Positions 1 to 11,242 are shown, numbered from the stretch's first letter. The stretch: 64,000 bases of DNA from Geosiphon pyriformis (GCA_016748015.1 JAAOMT010000112.1:640-64639), one strand, 5' to 3'. A program made the numbers and translations. Notes: generated by a model not told the origin, from the sequence alone.

Positions 1-112
1 GAAGTCGCGCATTTTTGGTGGCCGGTGGTTATTCGAATGTTGAGTTGCGAATTATTGGTAGGTGGTTATATTTGAATGTTGAAGTCGCGCATTTTTGATG
101 GCCGGTGGTTAT
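1..112. repeat. 80-bp direct repeat at window edge
   Basis: A GC-richer segment starting gaagtcgcgcattttt occurs at 1 and again at 81 with one change in the first 32 bases. This gives one full 80-bp unit and the start of a second. It adjoins the rRNA-like block on its right. The repeat runs off the left edge, so the copy number is unknown. Confidence 0.8.
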
Positions 113-130
113 CCGTCAATTGTTGGTTTC

Positions 131-670
131 AAACTAGAGTCAATCTCAATAGGGTCTTCTTTTCCCACCGATTTTGCCAAGCCCGTTCCCTTGGCTGTGG
201 TTTCACTACATAGTAGATAGGAAGAGTTTAACCCATGATGCACATCATTAACCATCAGTGGAAACAGACATTTAGCTGGAATGCGGCAAGCACAGAGGTT
301 AAATAACAGTTCATGTCATTGACCGTAAGTGGAAGCAGACATTCGGTAGAACGGGTGCACGCACAGAGGTATAACAATTCATGTCATAAACCGTAAGTGA
401 AAACAGACATTCGGCAGAATGGGTGCATGCACAGAGGTTAGAGAACACCACACTTGGCGATATAAAGGAGTTGGAAACCCCGTGCTTGGTTGAGTTTCTT
501 CGGTTAAGGTTGGGGTTCTTTCCGGTAAAGGATGCCCCCCTCCCTCACCCAACACTTAGAGCTAGAAGAGATACGTCAACACCCTTACCTGGATTGTTCT
601 ATAAACTAGAGGCTTTTAACCTTGGAGACCTGCTGCGGTTATCAGTACGACTCGGGGCGAGAATGAACCT
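131..670 (-). pseudogene. Large-subunit (25S/28S) rRNA gene fragment, degenerate
   Basis: Read on the minus strand, three blocks match conserved eukaryotic LSU rRNA from memory and in the correct order. The first (about 670-585) contains CGCAGCAGGTCTCCAAGG and CCTCTAGTTTATAGAA. The second (about 505-470) contains AACTCAACCAAGC. The third (221-131) contains CCTATCTACTATGTAG, AACCACAGCCAAGGGAACGG and GACTCTAGTTTGA. Between the first two blocks the variable region is reduced to about 100 nt. Between the second and third, where a functional gene carries the near-universal CTCTTAAGGTAGCC core, there are instead three 70-bp repeats. Downstream of the third block the match stops at an 80-bp repeat. 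It cannot encode a working ribosomal RNA. It is the only rDNA seen here, and no 18S or 5.8S is visible. The block recognition is firm; exact ends need an alignment. Confidence 0.8.
240..445. repeat. Three tandem ~70-bp units inside the rRNA fragment
   Basis: The motif cagaca-tt recurs at 265, 336 and 404, so the units are 71 and 68 bp apart. Each carries the same order of words: a 'catgtcat..accgtaagtg' start, 'cagacattcgg', and 'gcacagaggt' at the end. They occupy the place of the conserved LSU rRNA core. Confidence 0.85.
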
Positions 671-756
671 CTTAGATTTTTATTCGTTATTGGTAAGTTG
701 TTAACGACACTGGTAATTCGGATTTTGGTGTTCCTTGGATTCGTGAGTCGTGATTC

Positions 757-777
757 GTTAGTCGTTAGTCGTTAGTC
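757..777. repeat. GTTAGTC heptamer x3
   Basis: Three perfect head-to-tail copies of GTTAGTC, with degenerate copies just upstream. Confidence 0.9.
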
Positions 778-1166
778 ATACTGGTTATAGCTGTTTGTGT
801 TCGTGAGTTGGTGGACGCCGGTAATTTGTCGTTGGTAGTTGATAAAGGCAAGAGTAATCATATATAGGATAAAATTTTGCTTGAAGGCAGAGAACACCTC
901 TTTATATATGTTACTGCCTCTAAGTTGTTGATTTCGATATTGGCTGTTTATCAAAAATTACGCGTTTGTATTTCACGCGAAAACAAGAATATAAGGGTGG
1001 AGTTAACTAGACCTTTTTAGTAAATTTGATTTGAAGATAACCTCCCTAGTTTTTAAAATGTAGTCATTAAACGTGTTTTCTATCTAGGTTTAAAGACAAA
1101 GCATCACTTTTTGAAACCTTGTAAACAGTTAAGTACTTTCTGGAATTTATTTTAGAATAAACAACA

Positions 1167-1206
1167 GTCATGAGGATCCGCGTAATATTAAGCTGATTCT
1201 CATGAC
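1167..1206. other. Inverted repeat, 12-bp stem with 16-nt loop
   Basis: GTCATGAGGATC at 1167-1178 pairs with GATTCTCATGAC at 1195-1206, with a single G:T wobble. No gene adjoins it, so a terminator role cannot be argued. Confidence 0.6.
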
Positions 1207-1500
1207 TCGTTTTTTTTGACTCGACTATCCTAAAATGGCTAAATATAATCAGTATGGGAAATCAAATTCACATCCCCCTTAAAACCGTGGGACCCATTAT
1301 CACAATGTAAATGGTCAGTGATTAAGTACATGGCGTCCATATTTCGTAGTCGAAAACACAATCGGAAGTGCCTCTAATCTAATGCTAGTGTTTAGGCGTC
1401 ACACTGACATCCCTTCCCTCTTTTGGTTTTATCGTTCATGGAAATAGACCTTTTATTGCGTTATACGAATACCCCCGTTTTTTAAAGTGTAAATTTTCAT

Positions 1501-3365
1501 ACTAAATTCTATTAATAAGCTTATCTATCAAACATTTAGACTATCTATTTTTTGAAATAATTGTGTCATTTAGTTATTCATTAATTTACTTAATAATAAA
1601 ATTGAAATAAGCTCTTATTTGAATAATAAAGAAAATTTTAATTTTTATCATTCCACAGAGGATGGCCAAAATTATGCGACCACGTTATTTTTGATGAATT
1701 CAGTTAAAAAAAATATCATGAAGGTTTTGTTTATAATCGATGACTCTGTGCTATCATATCCATGTACTTTTGTATAGAAAATCTATTTCTGAACATACAA
1801 TAGATTGTAATCTCATATCTGCTATGAATAAAACACATCATAGGAAACAAGTCAAATTATTAAAATTAAAATATTAAAAAGATACTTTTTCCTGAAAATA
1901 TTTTACATAAGAAAATATCGTTCCATATGATCCCAAAGTTGACACAGCTGGAATTGCGATATTACTGTGGCCTGATTGAAAATCTTTGAAAGTTTATGAT
2001 TGTTGTCGTACTTCACACCACTATTTAATCATCCAGAACTTAACAAGCCCGGAATCATCTTTTTTATAATAAAAATTTAATCGAAAATATATAATTGCCG
2101 CAAATAAAAGAACAATTAAAGAGTGTTTTTTGTATAAAATTAATAAATACCTTGATTAATTTATGCACAAATAAAAAAAGTGATTTAAAATATATCTGCA
2201 TATATTTTCTATAAATACTTTTAAAAAAATATTTAAAAATTGTATATATTAAAGATCAAATTTTCAAATAATATTGATTTCGATTTATTAATTAATCAAA
2301 AAATGAATCTTTGATTAAAATTAAATTTGTAACTAATAAGTAAAAACATATAATAAAAAAAGAAAAAAAGAGCTTTGAATTAAATATTGTAAATTATTCA
2401 ATAAAAGAAATAAATAGAATTTAGAATAATAAGAAAGACATTTGGAAATTTTAAACTATTTTAATTAGATTTTTCTAAAAAGTTTAAACAACTCAGTCAA
2501 TAATCAAGTCAACAATTTGTTTTTAAAATAAAATATTATTCTGTATAACTAATATATAGTAACTGAATAAAAAATTAACTATAATATTAATATTGGCCAA
2601 TTATTGTTAACAAATCTAAGAAGTTTGGTAAAAAAAATTGATTTTTCAATAAAACTTAAAGTGCAAAATATTCTAAAAATATTTTATGCTACAAGATCAT
2701 TTTTAATAAGAAATAATTGGCAATTTTTACATTCAAATAATAATAATTATTTTATATAAATTTCCAGTAATAACATATTTTTAATTAAAAGTAAAGTATT
2801 GAATTGTTTATTTTTAAAAGAATTATAAACAAGATCTTAAAATCAAAAAACTTTATTAATTTTAACAAAAAGATTTTTTTATAAAACAATATCTTTAAAA
2901 AAGTAGATATTTTATAAGAATCTTGCTGAGATTTTTTTATTTTTTAAATGTTTTTTGTATTTTAACAAAAACTTTAATTAAATTTTTTCAAAAAATTTTT
3001 TTTTTATATCTAATCTAAAACTTAAAATCTTAGATTTCTTATACAATCTCTTTTTAAAACAATAAATTTCAAGTTTCTGTAATTTCAAAAAAATCAAAGT
3101 AATATCTATATATATTATAAGTTGAAACAGAATTTAAGTTAATTCAAAATCAATTTAAGTTGATTTGGAATTTTAATTCAACTTGAATTAATTCTGAATT
3201 ATTAATTTAATATTGTGTTAATTTTGAATTAACTTAACTTATTATATTATTTGGTCAATTGATCAATAAAAAGTTTTTCTTTTATTAATTAATTAAAAAA
3301 ATCAAAGTTTTAATATTTAACACATTTTTTTATAGCTTTTTAATACTATTTATTATTATTTTTTT
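1501..3365. other. AT-rich stretch, nothing recognised
   Basis: Very AT-rich sequence with only short, low-complexity open frames. By analogy with the other AT-rich stretches here it may be decayed element DNA, but I could not align it to any copy by eye. Confidence 0.5.
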
Positions 3366-4536
3366 TTATTAAAGTTTAACGAGCAAGGCCCAAAAGCTAC
3401 CTAGAACAATACATCAAAAAATTGATCTAAACTAGGTACTAATCATGCATTTTCTACACGTAACCAGCCACTCAGACCAGTCAAGAACACACTATGCTAA
3501 TGCTACAGAAGAAAACTTATTCAAAGACAACATTTTTTGAATAACAAAAAACAAAGTAAAACTACAAAAAACCAAACCAACTAGCCACTCAGCAGTTTTA
3601 AATGGATCAGTTTTAATATCAACAGACTCATGCTCCCAAAGAAACATTAAGTTAGAAAACATCTCATCACTCACAATAAACAGAAGCTCCAAATTACCAG
3701 ACATATCAATGTTCTCTATGCAGCATTCTTTTTTCAAAGAAACCACTTCTCTCCCCAACTTACCAACAGTTCTATTAAAGGAACTCATATGCACTAAAAT
3801 CTCATTAATCTTAAGACCAAAAGCACTACTTAAAACCAAATTACCATTAATAAACTGTTCAAAAGTTGTAACCAAAGAGCCAATAGACTTAACAATAGAC
3901 TCAACCAAAGCAAAAAGCTTAGTTAAATCAGATTCTAAAAAAGACAGACAAGACAGCACCAAAAGATTATCAACAACAGCTGGAGAAGAAACAAGAGGTA
4001 ACAGAAATGGAAATCCAGAAGAGTCCAAGGGAGCAGAAGCCTTAGCATAAGATCTAAGACCAACAAAGTATGATGTAAACATCTTGGGAAACTTAGAAGG
4101 TGGAAGTAAAGAAACCTTATAGTCCACAGCCAAATGACCCAGCTATTAACAATTGAAACAACGCCAACAATTAGGAGTTTTCTACCAAATATGGCATTTT
4201 CTCAGCATACCAGTTTTAACAATAGCAGAGTCCAAATCAGCTTGGGAACCAAATGTAATCAGAGCAAACCAGAAACAATGACCAGACTCAAGAGAACGAA
4301 GGATAAAACAAGTCCGACTACCAACTTAAGAAATCATATTATTAATCTTAAAAGCTGTGCAGCCAGGAAGAAAATTGACCAACTTGGCCTTAAACTTATT
4401 ATGAAACAAAATAGTCTCATTTTGATTTACCAGAAAGAGAATTCTAACACTATCCTTGCCCACCAAGACTAACCAATGATTCAAAGCAGACACAGCAGAG
4501 TCCAACTTTTTAAAATAAACTACTACATACTGGTTT
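3366..4536 (-). mobile_element. Half-LINE copy 1: ORF1-like gene joined directly to a LINE 3' tail
   Basis: On the minus strand an ORF1-like coding region ends at 3492 and runs straight into a 3' tail (about 3490-3370) that aligns with the tails of LINEs A-D. Shared words are TTGACTGG, GTGGCTGGTTACGTGTAG, AAAATGCATGA and a final TTAAA plus A-run. There is no endonuclease, reverse transcriptase or RNase H between gene and tail. Copy 2 at 9720-11150 has the same junction. The 5' end is lost at the boundary with Gypsy-2 near 4537. Confidence 0.75.
3492..4525 (-). pseudogene. ORF1-like RNA-binding protein of the half-LINE, broken
   Basis: The 3' 213 codons (4133-3492) are open; the upstream part, in other frames, carries stops. 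In order from the N-terminus I see an RRM-like strand (WLVLVGKDSVRI) shared with LINE ORF1 and a segment ending KINNMIS before a stop. Next comes a zinc knuckle, CFNC..LGHLAVDY, whose final Cys reads Tyr and which is cut by two stops. A long helical region follows (SFLESDLTKLFALVESI, then KINEILVHMSSFNRTVGKL, coiled-coil-like). Near the end is a hydrophobic stretch of about 18 residues (WLVGLVFCSFTLFFVI). The fold order matches LINE ORF1 proteins, so the role is presumably RNA binding in a retrotransposition particle (inference). The C-terminus differs from that of LINE A-D ORF1. Confidence 0.7.
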
Positions 4537-4578
4537 GTTATTTGATTTGAGACCCTAAATAATTACCTGTAATATCAT

Positions 4579-5560
4579 TGAGCCATACTTGGGCATCATC
4601 CTCATTATTGGTAAATTTTTTTATTTTGGCAATTGGAGTGTAGACCATTGATTGTTGTTGTGGTTGCTGCTAGATTTGTTGTTGGGATAGTGGTTGTGGC
4701 TGTTATTGCTGTTTGGTGATTGGTGGGGTGGATGGTAGATTGATCTCGATTATTGGAGGTAAGTTTTGTTAATTAATTACATCAGAGTTTTGATTGTTCT
4801 GATTTTCTGGAGTTTAATTAACCAGAGTTTTAATTTCTGAATTTTTTAGGATTGGATTTTGCTTGTTAACTTTCTGATTATTACTCTTCTCTTCCTTAGA
4901 GTCAGTTATTTCCCAAAGACTAACAGCTCTAAAATCTGGTTGTGGTGGTAGTAATTGAATTTCTGATGGCATTAGAAATCATGATTTAAATCTCTCAAAA
5001 TAATTGCCATATGTTCTTAATAATTCTGCTTTCTTTTGTTTACTTTGGAATAAAATTCTGTTTAATAGCATTGTCATGCTTGTTGTAACTGTGATTATTA
5101 TATTAATAGTGCTTCTAGATGTGTGATGATATGATAGATTAGCAGGTGAATCAAATTTTTGTTTCTTTCAAGTGGGTAGTTGGATTTGCTTTGGTGTTCC
5201 TGCTGGTGTTTGTAACCTTCCTTTTCTTTTGTCAGCAAAAGTAATAGAAAATTTCTGTTTGATGTATTTTTTAATTTTCCGGTTTATTTCTGTAATTAGG
5301 GGTGCAAATAGATAGTTTTGTGGAAGAGTGGTGCTTTGGAGCAATTCACTAAAAAAGTTGTTAAAGACAGATTCTGAATCTTTTTGGCCTCCCAAGTAAT
5401 ATACTATTTTTTTGTTGACATAGCAATTGAAAGCTGATTCTGTTGGCCAACTATTATTTATTAATCCAAGATGGGTGTGATAATATTGAAATAAAGATTT
5501 TGCAAATTCTAAATGGTTTGTTCCTATTTTTTCAGATTCTGCCACTGTTTGGATGGGGTT
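4579..5560 (-). pseudogene. Gypsy-2 gag, N-terminal part
   Basis: The open stretch 5545-5168 begins AESEKIGTNHLEFAKSLFQ and ends at a stop after PKQIQLPT. The equivalent text in Gypsy-1 starts AESENIGANHLGF near 37640, so this is the conserved gag N-terminus. Further on the minus strand, a Pro/Gln-rich linker with several stops leads to YTPIAKIKKFTNNEDD. That matches the capsid-like start in Gypsy-1 (36630-36570). The element is cut soon after. The codon at the conserved start is GTG, not ATG, as in Gypsy-1, and the frame is open a dozen codons further upstream. It would have been a nucleocapsid/capsid precursor. Confidence 0.7.
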
Positions 5561-5589
5561 GTTGGTGCTGGTTTTCTGTAGAATTATAT

Positions 5590-5606
5590 CTTATAGGGAG
5601 CACCAA
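5590..5606 (-). other. Putative primer binding site of Gypsy-2
   Basis: Immediately inside the LTR (two bases away) the minus strand reads TGGTGCTCCCTATAAG. It begins with the TGG complementary to a tRNA CCA end. Gypsy-1 has TGGTGCTTTCTG in the same place. Confidence 0.5.
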
Positions 5607-5607
5607 A

Positions 5608-6468
5608 TGTTACAGGTAATTATTTGGGATCTCAAATCAAATAACAACTTATAACTTGGTGCTCAATTGATTGAATGATGGTGGTGGTTTTTGAAGGTAA
5701 TATTGACCTGAAGGTTTTGTTGTAGAGTTTTTTGTATAATGGACAGAGATTTAATAGTGTTTATCCATAGCTTCTTAAAACTGCAGTTTTGTCAATTTCT
5801 TTTTTAGCATGATGGCCAGTATTCCTCTTGATAAACTATCTTCAATTGAGTGTTCTACTCTTATTTCTGGGTTTTTTACTAATTACTTTGACATCAGTAT
5901 TTTGCACATTATTTTTTTTTAATTAATTAGTACACAACAATATAATCACAGAAATAAAAAAAAAAAATTAAAAAAAAATTAAAAAAAAAAAAATAAGCCA
6001 AGGCAATTTGTAAATTAGTATCTCATCAATAGCTATGATCAAGAGCTATTGTTCCAGTATGGTTAAGTATTACTTGTTATCAACATGAAGTGTTGATAGT
6101 GAAGAGTGAAATTGGAAATAGTAAATAATTATTTATTAATATTTGTGATTTGAAAGGTTGTTTAGATCAACTCTAAACTGGGAGTTCTGTCTTTTCTACT
6201 TCTAATACTATTGCTATATATATATAATTGAGATTCCTTAATTCCTCAATTTTTCACACCAAAAATTCTGGAATTCCTGAAATCTTGCAATTTCTTTTGA
6301 GAGGAATTCTGGAATTCTGGAATCCTGCAATTCTTTGTACAAGAATTCTGAAATTCCTGGAATCTTGCAATTTCTCTTGAGAAGAATCCTGAAATTCCAC
6401 ATTTACTATGGCTACTTCTGATTGGCTAATTTATATGCTAATATACTTTCTATATTTTATAAGTAACA
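5608..6468 (-). repeat. LTR of Gypsy-2
   Basis: The plus strand runs from TGTTACAGG to AAGTAACA, so the ends form a short inverted repeat. In the minus (transcription) direction it contains an array of TTCTGGAA-type words (6266-6400). A TATA run follows at about 6213-6226 and then a hairpin at 6078-6098 (TATCAACA-TGAAG-TGTTGATA). The same order is found in both Gypsy-1 LTRs. Confidence 0.85.
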
Positions 6469-6471
6469 ACA

Positions 6472-9247
6472 TCTTGTTTTTTTGTCTATTCTTCTATAAT
6501 TCTATTAATACTGATTTTTACTTTATCAGATTCAAGCACCAAATCTCTTTTAACCACCAAATAATCCAAAATAATCTTGTAAAAAAGCCATTCCAAAATA
6601 CTTTCTATTATACTTCTTTTATCAAAACAAAAACTTTTCATATATTTCTTAATTGCTTTCTTAATAAAAATCTCTTCAACCAATTTTAACTCATAATATT
6701 TAGACTTTTTATAATTTTTTCTGACCAATAACAAATGTTTAATAATATTCATTAATTTTGTATTATTTTAAATCATATTTATAACTTTAAAAATCTCTTT
6801 ATTATTCAAGATAAACTATTTATTAACTAAATAATCAAAGTTAGATGTATTATTCAGACTTATTTTTTTAATTATTTTAATTACCAATATTTTCAATTCA
6901 AAAAACTTTAAAAATTGTCTGTTTTTTAAACAATTAAACACTATTATAGATAAACTTAGTAGAATATTGTAGTAATATTTGGTGTTTTAATTTGGATAAA
7001 AAAAACTTAAAAGTCTTTATTTTGAATATTTGAAATAAGTTATTAATATTAGTCTTTAAAGATTTTTTACTTGTTTTATCTATAGAGTTTTTTAGTTATA
7101 AGGCACAAAAAAGTATTTAGTTGTTTGTAACTTATATATGTAAGCTATTTTCTTTAAGCTAATTCCAAATTTACATGTCAATAAACAATGTTTTCTTGTT
7201 TAGCAGAAACATTAATACTTTAAATATTGCATATAACAAACTTTTAAACTAAGTCATTTATTAAGAGGAAAGATGTATCAAAGAACTTAAACCAGACACA
7301 ACTGATTTAATTTCATTAAAATTAAACCAATAAAAATTTCAAAAGCAATTATTTTTGATTTTAGACTACTTATTTTGGTAGCAAAGATCTTTAAGCTATT
7401 TTAACTCAAATTCAAAGTCCTATCTTTTGCTACTAAAAAAAGAAGAAAAAATAACACTAGTGAAGTATCCAAAATTATGTTTAAATTCAATTTTAAATTT
7501 AATGTCACAGATATAATTGAAAAAAAAAATTAAAAAACAGATGCCAGAAATATCAAATTTATATTGTTTAGTTTTTATATAATACTAAACATTTAATCAG
7601 CCAAAAGCTTCAAGAAGTATTTCAAAGAAACCAGATAAACATCAATAAATGAATTGTCTTAAACAGAAAAATTTTTACCAACACATAAAGTGTTAAAAAG
7701 AAATAGCCCAAAACCAAATCAAAATAAAGACTATTAAAAAAGACAGTAATTAAAACTATTTGTGTTTATAATTTGTTATTAAAAACAGTAAAATGTAAAA
7801 TAAAAACATTTTTTTTTATGTACAATCTGACCAATTGAAAACAACTCTTATTTATTGCAATTTTTTTATAAACTTTTAAAGATAGCAAAAAAAATACACT
7901 TAATATATTACACTTCAAATTTAAATGTTTAAAATGCTTACACTATTCACATTAAACCAGATTTAACTTAGTCTAAGAGAGCTTAATATTATTCAAAATT
8001 GGCTCTGTACAAAAAACCAACTCCAATTTTTTTTTAATTTGAAGCTAATCACTACATAATAAATTTTATTGCCAGTTTCAAATAATTAATTAATACCACA
8101 AGTTTTTTTATCAGTTTTTTTCAATAGAGTACCAAGATTATAAACAGTTGTTTCCATAAAAAGAGTAAACAAAAATTTCTTGAATTAATTTCTAAACATC
8201 TAAGTATTGTAATTTTTTATAGTTTTTGTTACACATATTGAATTTTTTTTGATTAAAAATAACCAATTAACTGTTAACTGATCTGTTTAAACCAATTCAG
8301 CAAATTCTACTATAGTTTTCTGTTATAGTTTAATTAGTTGCAATCAGATTAATATTACTTGACCAAACTTAAAAAAGCTGGAATAAATTTTTTTTTGGCA
8401 TATTTATGAAAATTTTTTTAATTACAACAGCTTAATATAAATAAAAACTTTGTTTTTTAAAATCATTGTTTACAATAATGCTTTTTTTTTGACTAATAAC
8501 ATGGTTTTTTTTATGTTTTTCTCTAATATAAATATTAATCTAATAATTTTTTCAAATTTTGAAAAAGTAATAACTTCTTTAAAATTATTGATTATTGAAA
8601 AAAGTTTTCTAATAAACTGAGTTTTTATTATTGTTAATTTGTCATATATTGTTAAAAAATTAATATCTAAAGCAAAAAATTTTTTAACAGATACTTCTAT
8701 TTAAGTTTTTGTTATTTTAGAATCAATTTGTTTTTTATTTAGGACAAAAAGAGAAAAAAACCTTATTATTATTTATGTTATAGTTAAAAAAACCAATCAA
8801 AGAGCCAAAAACAGCATTAATATTGACTTATTTAACTTTAGAAATATTTGTTTTAGGATTAAACCACTTTTTTTTTTTATTTGTTTTATAATTAGTATTA
8901 TCATTCAGAAAAACCACTTTAAAAGCATTTTCATCTGTATTCATTCTAATATACTGACCAACAATATGCTTTAAACTATTAAAACTTAAATTTGCTCTAT
9001 TACTTAAATGTTTTACTTTGCCAAAAGAAACTTTTTACTTCTGAACCAAGCTTTTACTAATTAAACTTAAAGCCAAAAGTTTGGCTGGTTTTTTTTAACT
9101 ACAAAACTACTTATGATAACAGCCAACTTAACAACAAAAAAATTTGTTTCTTGAGAAATTGTAAAATATAAAACAAAAAAACAAAAAACTTCTTTAAAAA
9201 ATATGCTTTTTGAGAAATTTTTGGATGTAAAAGAGAAAAAAGTTTTG
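6472..9247 (-). mobile_element. LINE F: heavily decayed, 5' half
   Basis: Minus-strand relic recognised by alignment to LINEs B and D. The 5' end at ~9247 has the GAGAAAAAAGTTTT (plus-strand) boundary seen at 39340 and 49235. ORF1 homology is clear at 8500-8600 and at 8270-8370 (the latter matches 28170-28260 of LINE B). The ORF1/ORF2 junction and endonuclease start lie at 7262-7160. An 88-codon open piece (6752-6486) reads RHLLLVRKNY-like text and WLFYKIILDYLVV, the region before the RT fingers. About 1.1 kb of endonuclease/linker is missing. The relic ends against the Gypsy-2 LTR. Nearly all differences from D are transitions toward A/T. Confidence 0.7.
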
Positions 9248-9352
9248 CAATTTTATTAAATATTAAAATAAAAACGTTATATAAAAATTAAAAAAAAACT
9301 TAATATAAGTTAAATTAATCTTTGCAATTTTATTAAACATTAAAATAAAAAT
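9244..9352. repeat. ~31-bp direct repeat, 77 bp apart
   Basis: tttgcaattttattaaa plus a shared A-rich extension occurs at 9244 and at 9321 with one difference. It lies between the 5' end of LINE F and the 3' end of the next LINE fragment. Confidence 0.7.
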
Positions 9353-9365
9353 TATTTCTTTAAGA

Positions 9366-9700
9366 AATTTTTAATACTTTTTTTATTATTAATATAATTA
9401 ATAAATAAAGTTCAACCACTATCTAGTATACAAAATTAAACTAAATAATTTAAATTAGATGTAATTTACACATTTATTACATATAATTAACCATTCAGAC
9501 CAGACAAAACAATACTATACATTTATGAAAACTCTTATACTATTATTTAAACCAGAAAAAAAAACATGGCTTATAACTGCCAAAAAGCCTGACTATATTA
9601 TTTAACAACTCAATTACTAAGTCATCAATCAAACTAAATACCATATTATTATCTTTCACTAAACCAGCTTTTTTTATCTTAGTCTTAAATTTGGTTATAA
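9366..9700 (-). mobile_element. LINE 3' fragment, decayed
   Basis: On the minus strand the last ~160 nt (9540-9381) align with the common LINE 3' tail of LINE D (41885-42000). The preceding ~150 nt align with the ORF2 C-terminus of D (near 42190-42100). It is a 5'-truncated copy, and no open frame survives. Confidence 0.6.
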
Positions 9701-9719
9701 AGGACAATGTAAAGCTTTT

Positions 9720-11150
9720 TTGTATGGAGTTTGCTTTCTAATAGTCTTTAAAAGCTGTATTTTTAATTAAACTTAAAAGCTCTGTTTGTTTAATCACTCT
9801 TAAAATTGCTAAATTTTTGATAGTTTTTAAGCCTGGTTTTTTTTTGCTATTGTTGTATTGTATAATATGTCTTTAAATATGTTTGTTACTAATATTAAAA
9901 TAGTACTTAATATGTTTGAAAAAGTCATTTATATTGTGCTAAAGCCTGCTAATATTTGGTAATATATGACTGTTTACTTCAAAAATTTGGATGCTGTTGT
10001 ATTTGTTAGTTAGTTTTATTAGATAAAAATAGTATTAAGATTTTTTTTAGTAAATTAAAATAAAACTATTTTGTCTTGTAATAAGTTTAAAGCCAAATTG
10101 GTCAATTTTTTTTCTAGTTACATTGTTTTTAAAATTAATAATATGGTTTTTTAAATTAATAATTAAACTTGTTTTATTTTTTACTTACTTAATTTTGGTT
10201 ATTATTTTTAATTTGTTTTAATTATGTTTGGCTTATAAAATAATTTAAATACTGTTATTATTAAAACTAGTACTTTAAGAAAATATTATATTTAATAAGA
10301 AACTTTTGGATGCCAATGTTGTTTTAAATATTAAGACTTAAATCATTTAGCTGTTAATTATAAAGTGTTTTTATTTCTTCTTTTTAAGACTTCTAAAATG
10401 TTTATATCTTATTTTGTTAGTGCTAAGTTTTATGTTAAGACTGTTATAGTTATATTATCTTTGGTTTTTATGTCTTTGGTTGGCTCTGCTTTTTTTGTTG
10501 CAGTTATAATTAATAATTCTATGGTGTTTTCTTGGTTAACTTCTTTAGAAGCTAATTTGGCTAAACTTTTTGTATTAATTAAGTTTATTATTAAATTTGT
10601 TGGTTTTTTAATTATTATGTTTAAACAATTTATTAATAATAATTTGGTTTTATGTAAAACATTTGGCCTTAAAATTAATAAGATTATAATACATATGAAT
10701 ATTTTTAGCAAAATTATTAGTAAGCTAAAACATAAGATAATTGTTTTAAAAACTAAATATAATTATAAAAATATTAATATAGTTGGTTTTTAAGTAGATT
10801 TGTTTACAATAAATAATAATATATTTTTTATTTTAATGTTACTTTGAGAACACAAATCTGTTGCTATAAAGACTAATACATTAAAAACAGCCAAATAATT
10901 GGTTAAAATAGTTAATAATAGTGCTATATTGTTTAAAATTGTTTAAAAAATGTCTTCTTTAAATAAGTTTTTTTTAATAATATTAACATAATATAGTTTA
11001 AGCTAACTCAAATAATTAGTTATATATAGAAAATATGTAAACTATATTTAGTAATGATATACTTAATTTGTGCTTAATATTTAGATAATAGTTAGATTAT
11101 ATAATAATAAAAAATATATATTTAATTTTTTTAAAAACCATAATACTTTA
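9720..11150 (+). mobile_element. Half-LINE copy 2, decayed
   Basis: The plus-strand sequence aligns with half-LINE copy 1 from about 9980 to 11100, through the ORF1 region and across the ORF1/tail junction into the 3' tail (about 10990-11100). In the segment 10060-10140, about nine of twelve differences from copy 1 are C-to-T or G-to-A. Again no ORF2 separates ORF1 from the tail. Confidence 0.7.
10365..10793 (+). pseudogene. Half-LINE ORF1 C-terminal part, AT-decayed
   Basis: The 142-codon open piece starts with FKTSKMFISYFVSAKFYVK, against FPKMFTSYFVGLRSYAK in copy 1. It continues through LEANLAKLFVLIKFI and LKINKIIIHMNIFSKII. The residue changes are those produced by transition decay: Ala/Val to Ile/Phe, Arg to Lys, Ser to Asn. 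Upstream the same frame is broken. It survives only because AT-rich codons happen to stay open. Confidence 0.65.
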
Positions 11151-11242
11151 ATATTCTAATTTTTAAAATTTAAATTCTTAATAATAATCATATATATTAT
11201 TATTATTAAAGCGACAGTAATAGTGTTAGCGAGATTTCGGAT

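Larger units (their letters stand above)
671..1500. other. Non-TE, non-coding island
   Basis: The base composition is closer to balanced than in the flanks. I see no convincing ORF, tRNA or conserved rRNA block. It contains a heptamer run and one strong hairpin, listed separately. Confidence 0.5.
4541..6468 (-). mobile_element. Gypsy-2: truncated LTR retrotransposon (LTR + 5' gag)
   Basis: The right part is an 861-bp LTR homologous to both LTRs of Gypsy-1. Next, on the minus strand, come a primer-binding-site-like TGGTGCTCC and the N-terminal part of gag. At 4578 gag stops inside a motif homologous to 36570-36600 of Gypsy-1 and is joined to a ~38-bp inverted copy of the LTR tip (4541-4578). 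Protease, RT and integrase are absent. Confidence 0.8.

Noticed and set aside
423-704. 93-codon plus-strand open frame
   Set aside because: It lies antisense across the conserved LSU rRNA blocks and a tandem repeat; it is a by-product of that sequence.
1167-1206. Transcription terminator or tRNA-like structure
   Set aside because: A good stem but no adjoining gene, no cloverleaf and no T-loop consensus; kept only as an inverted repeat.
6408-6689. 93-codon plus-strand open frame across the LTR edge
   Set aside because: It crosses the Gypsy-2 LTR boundary and is antisense to the LINE F relic.
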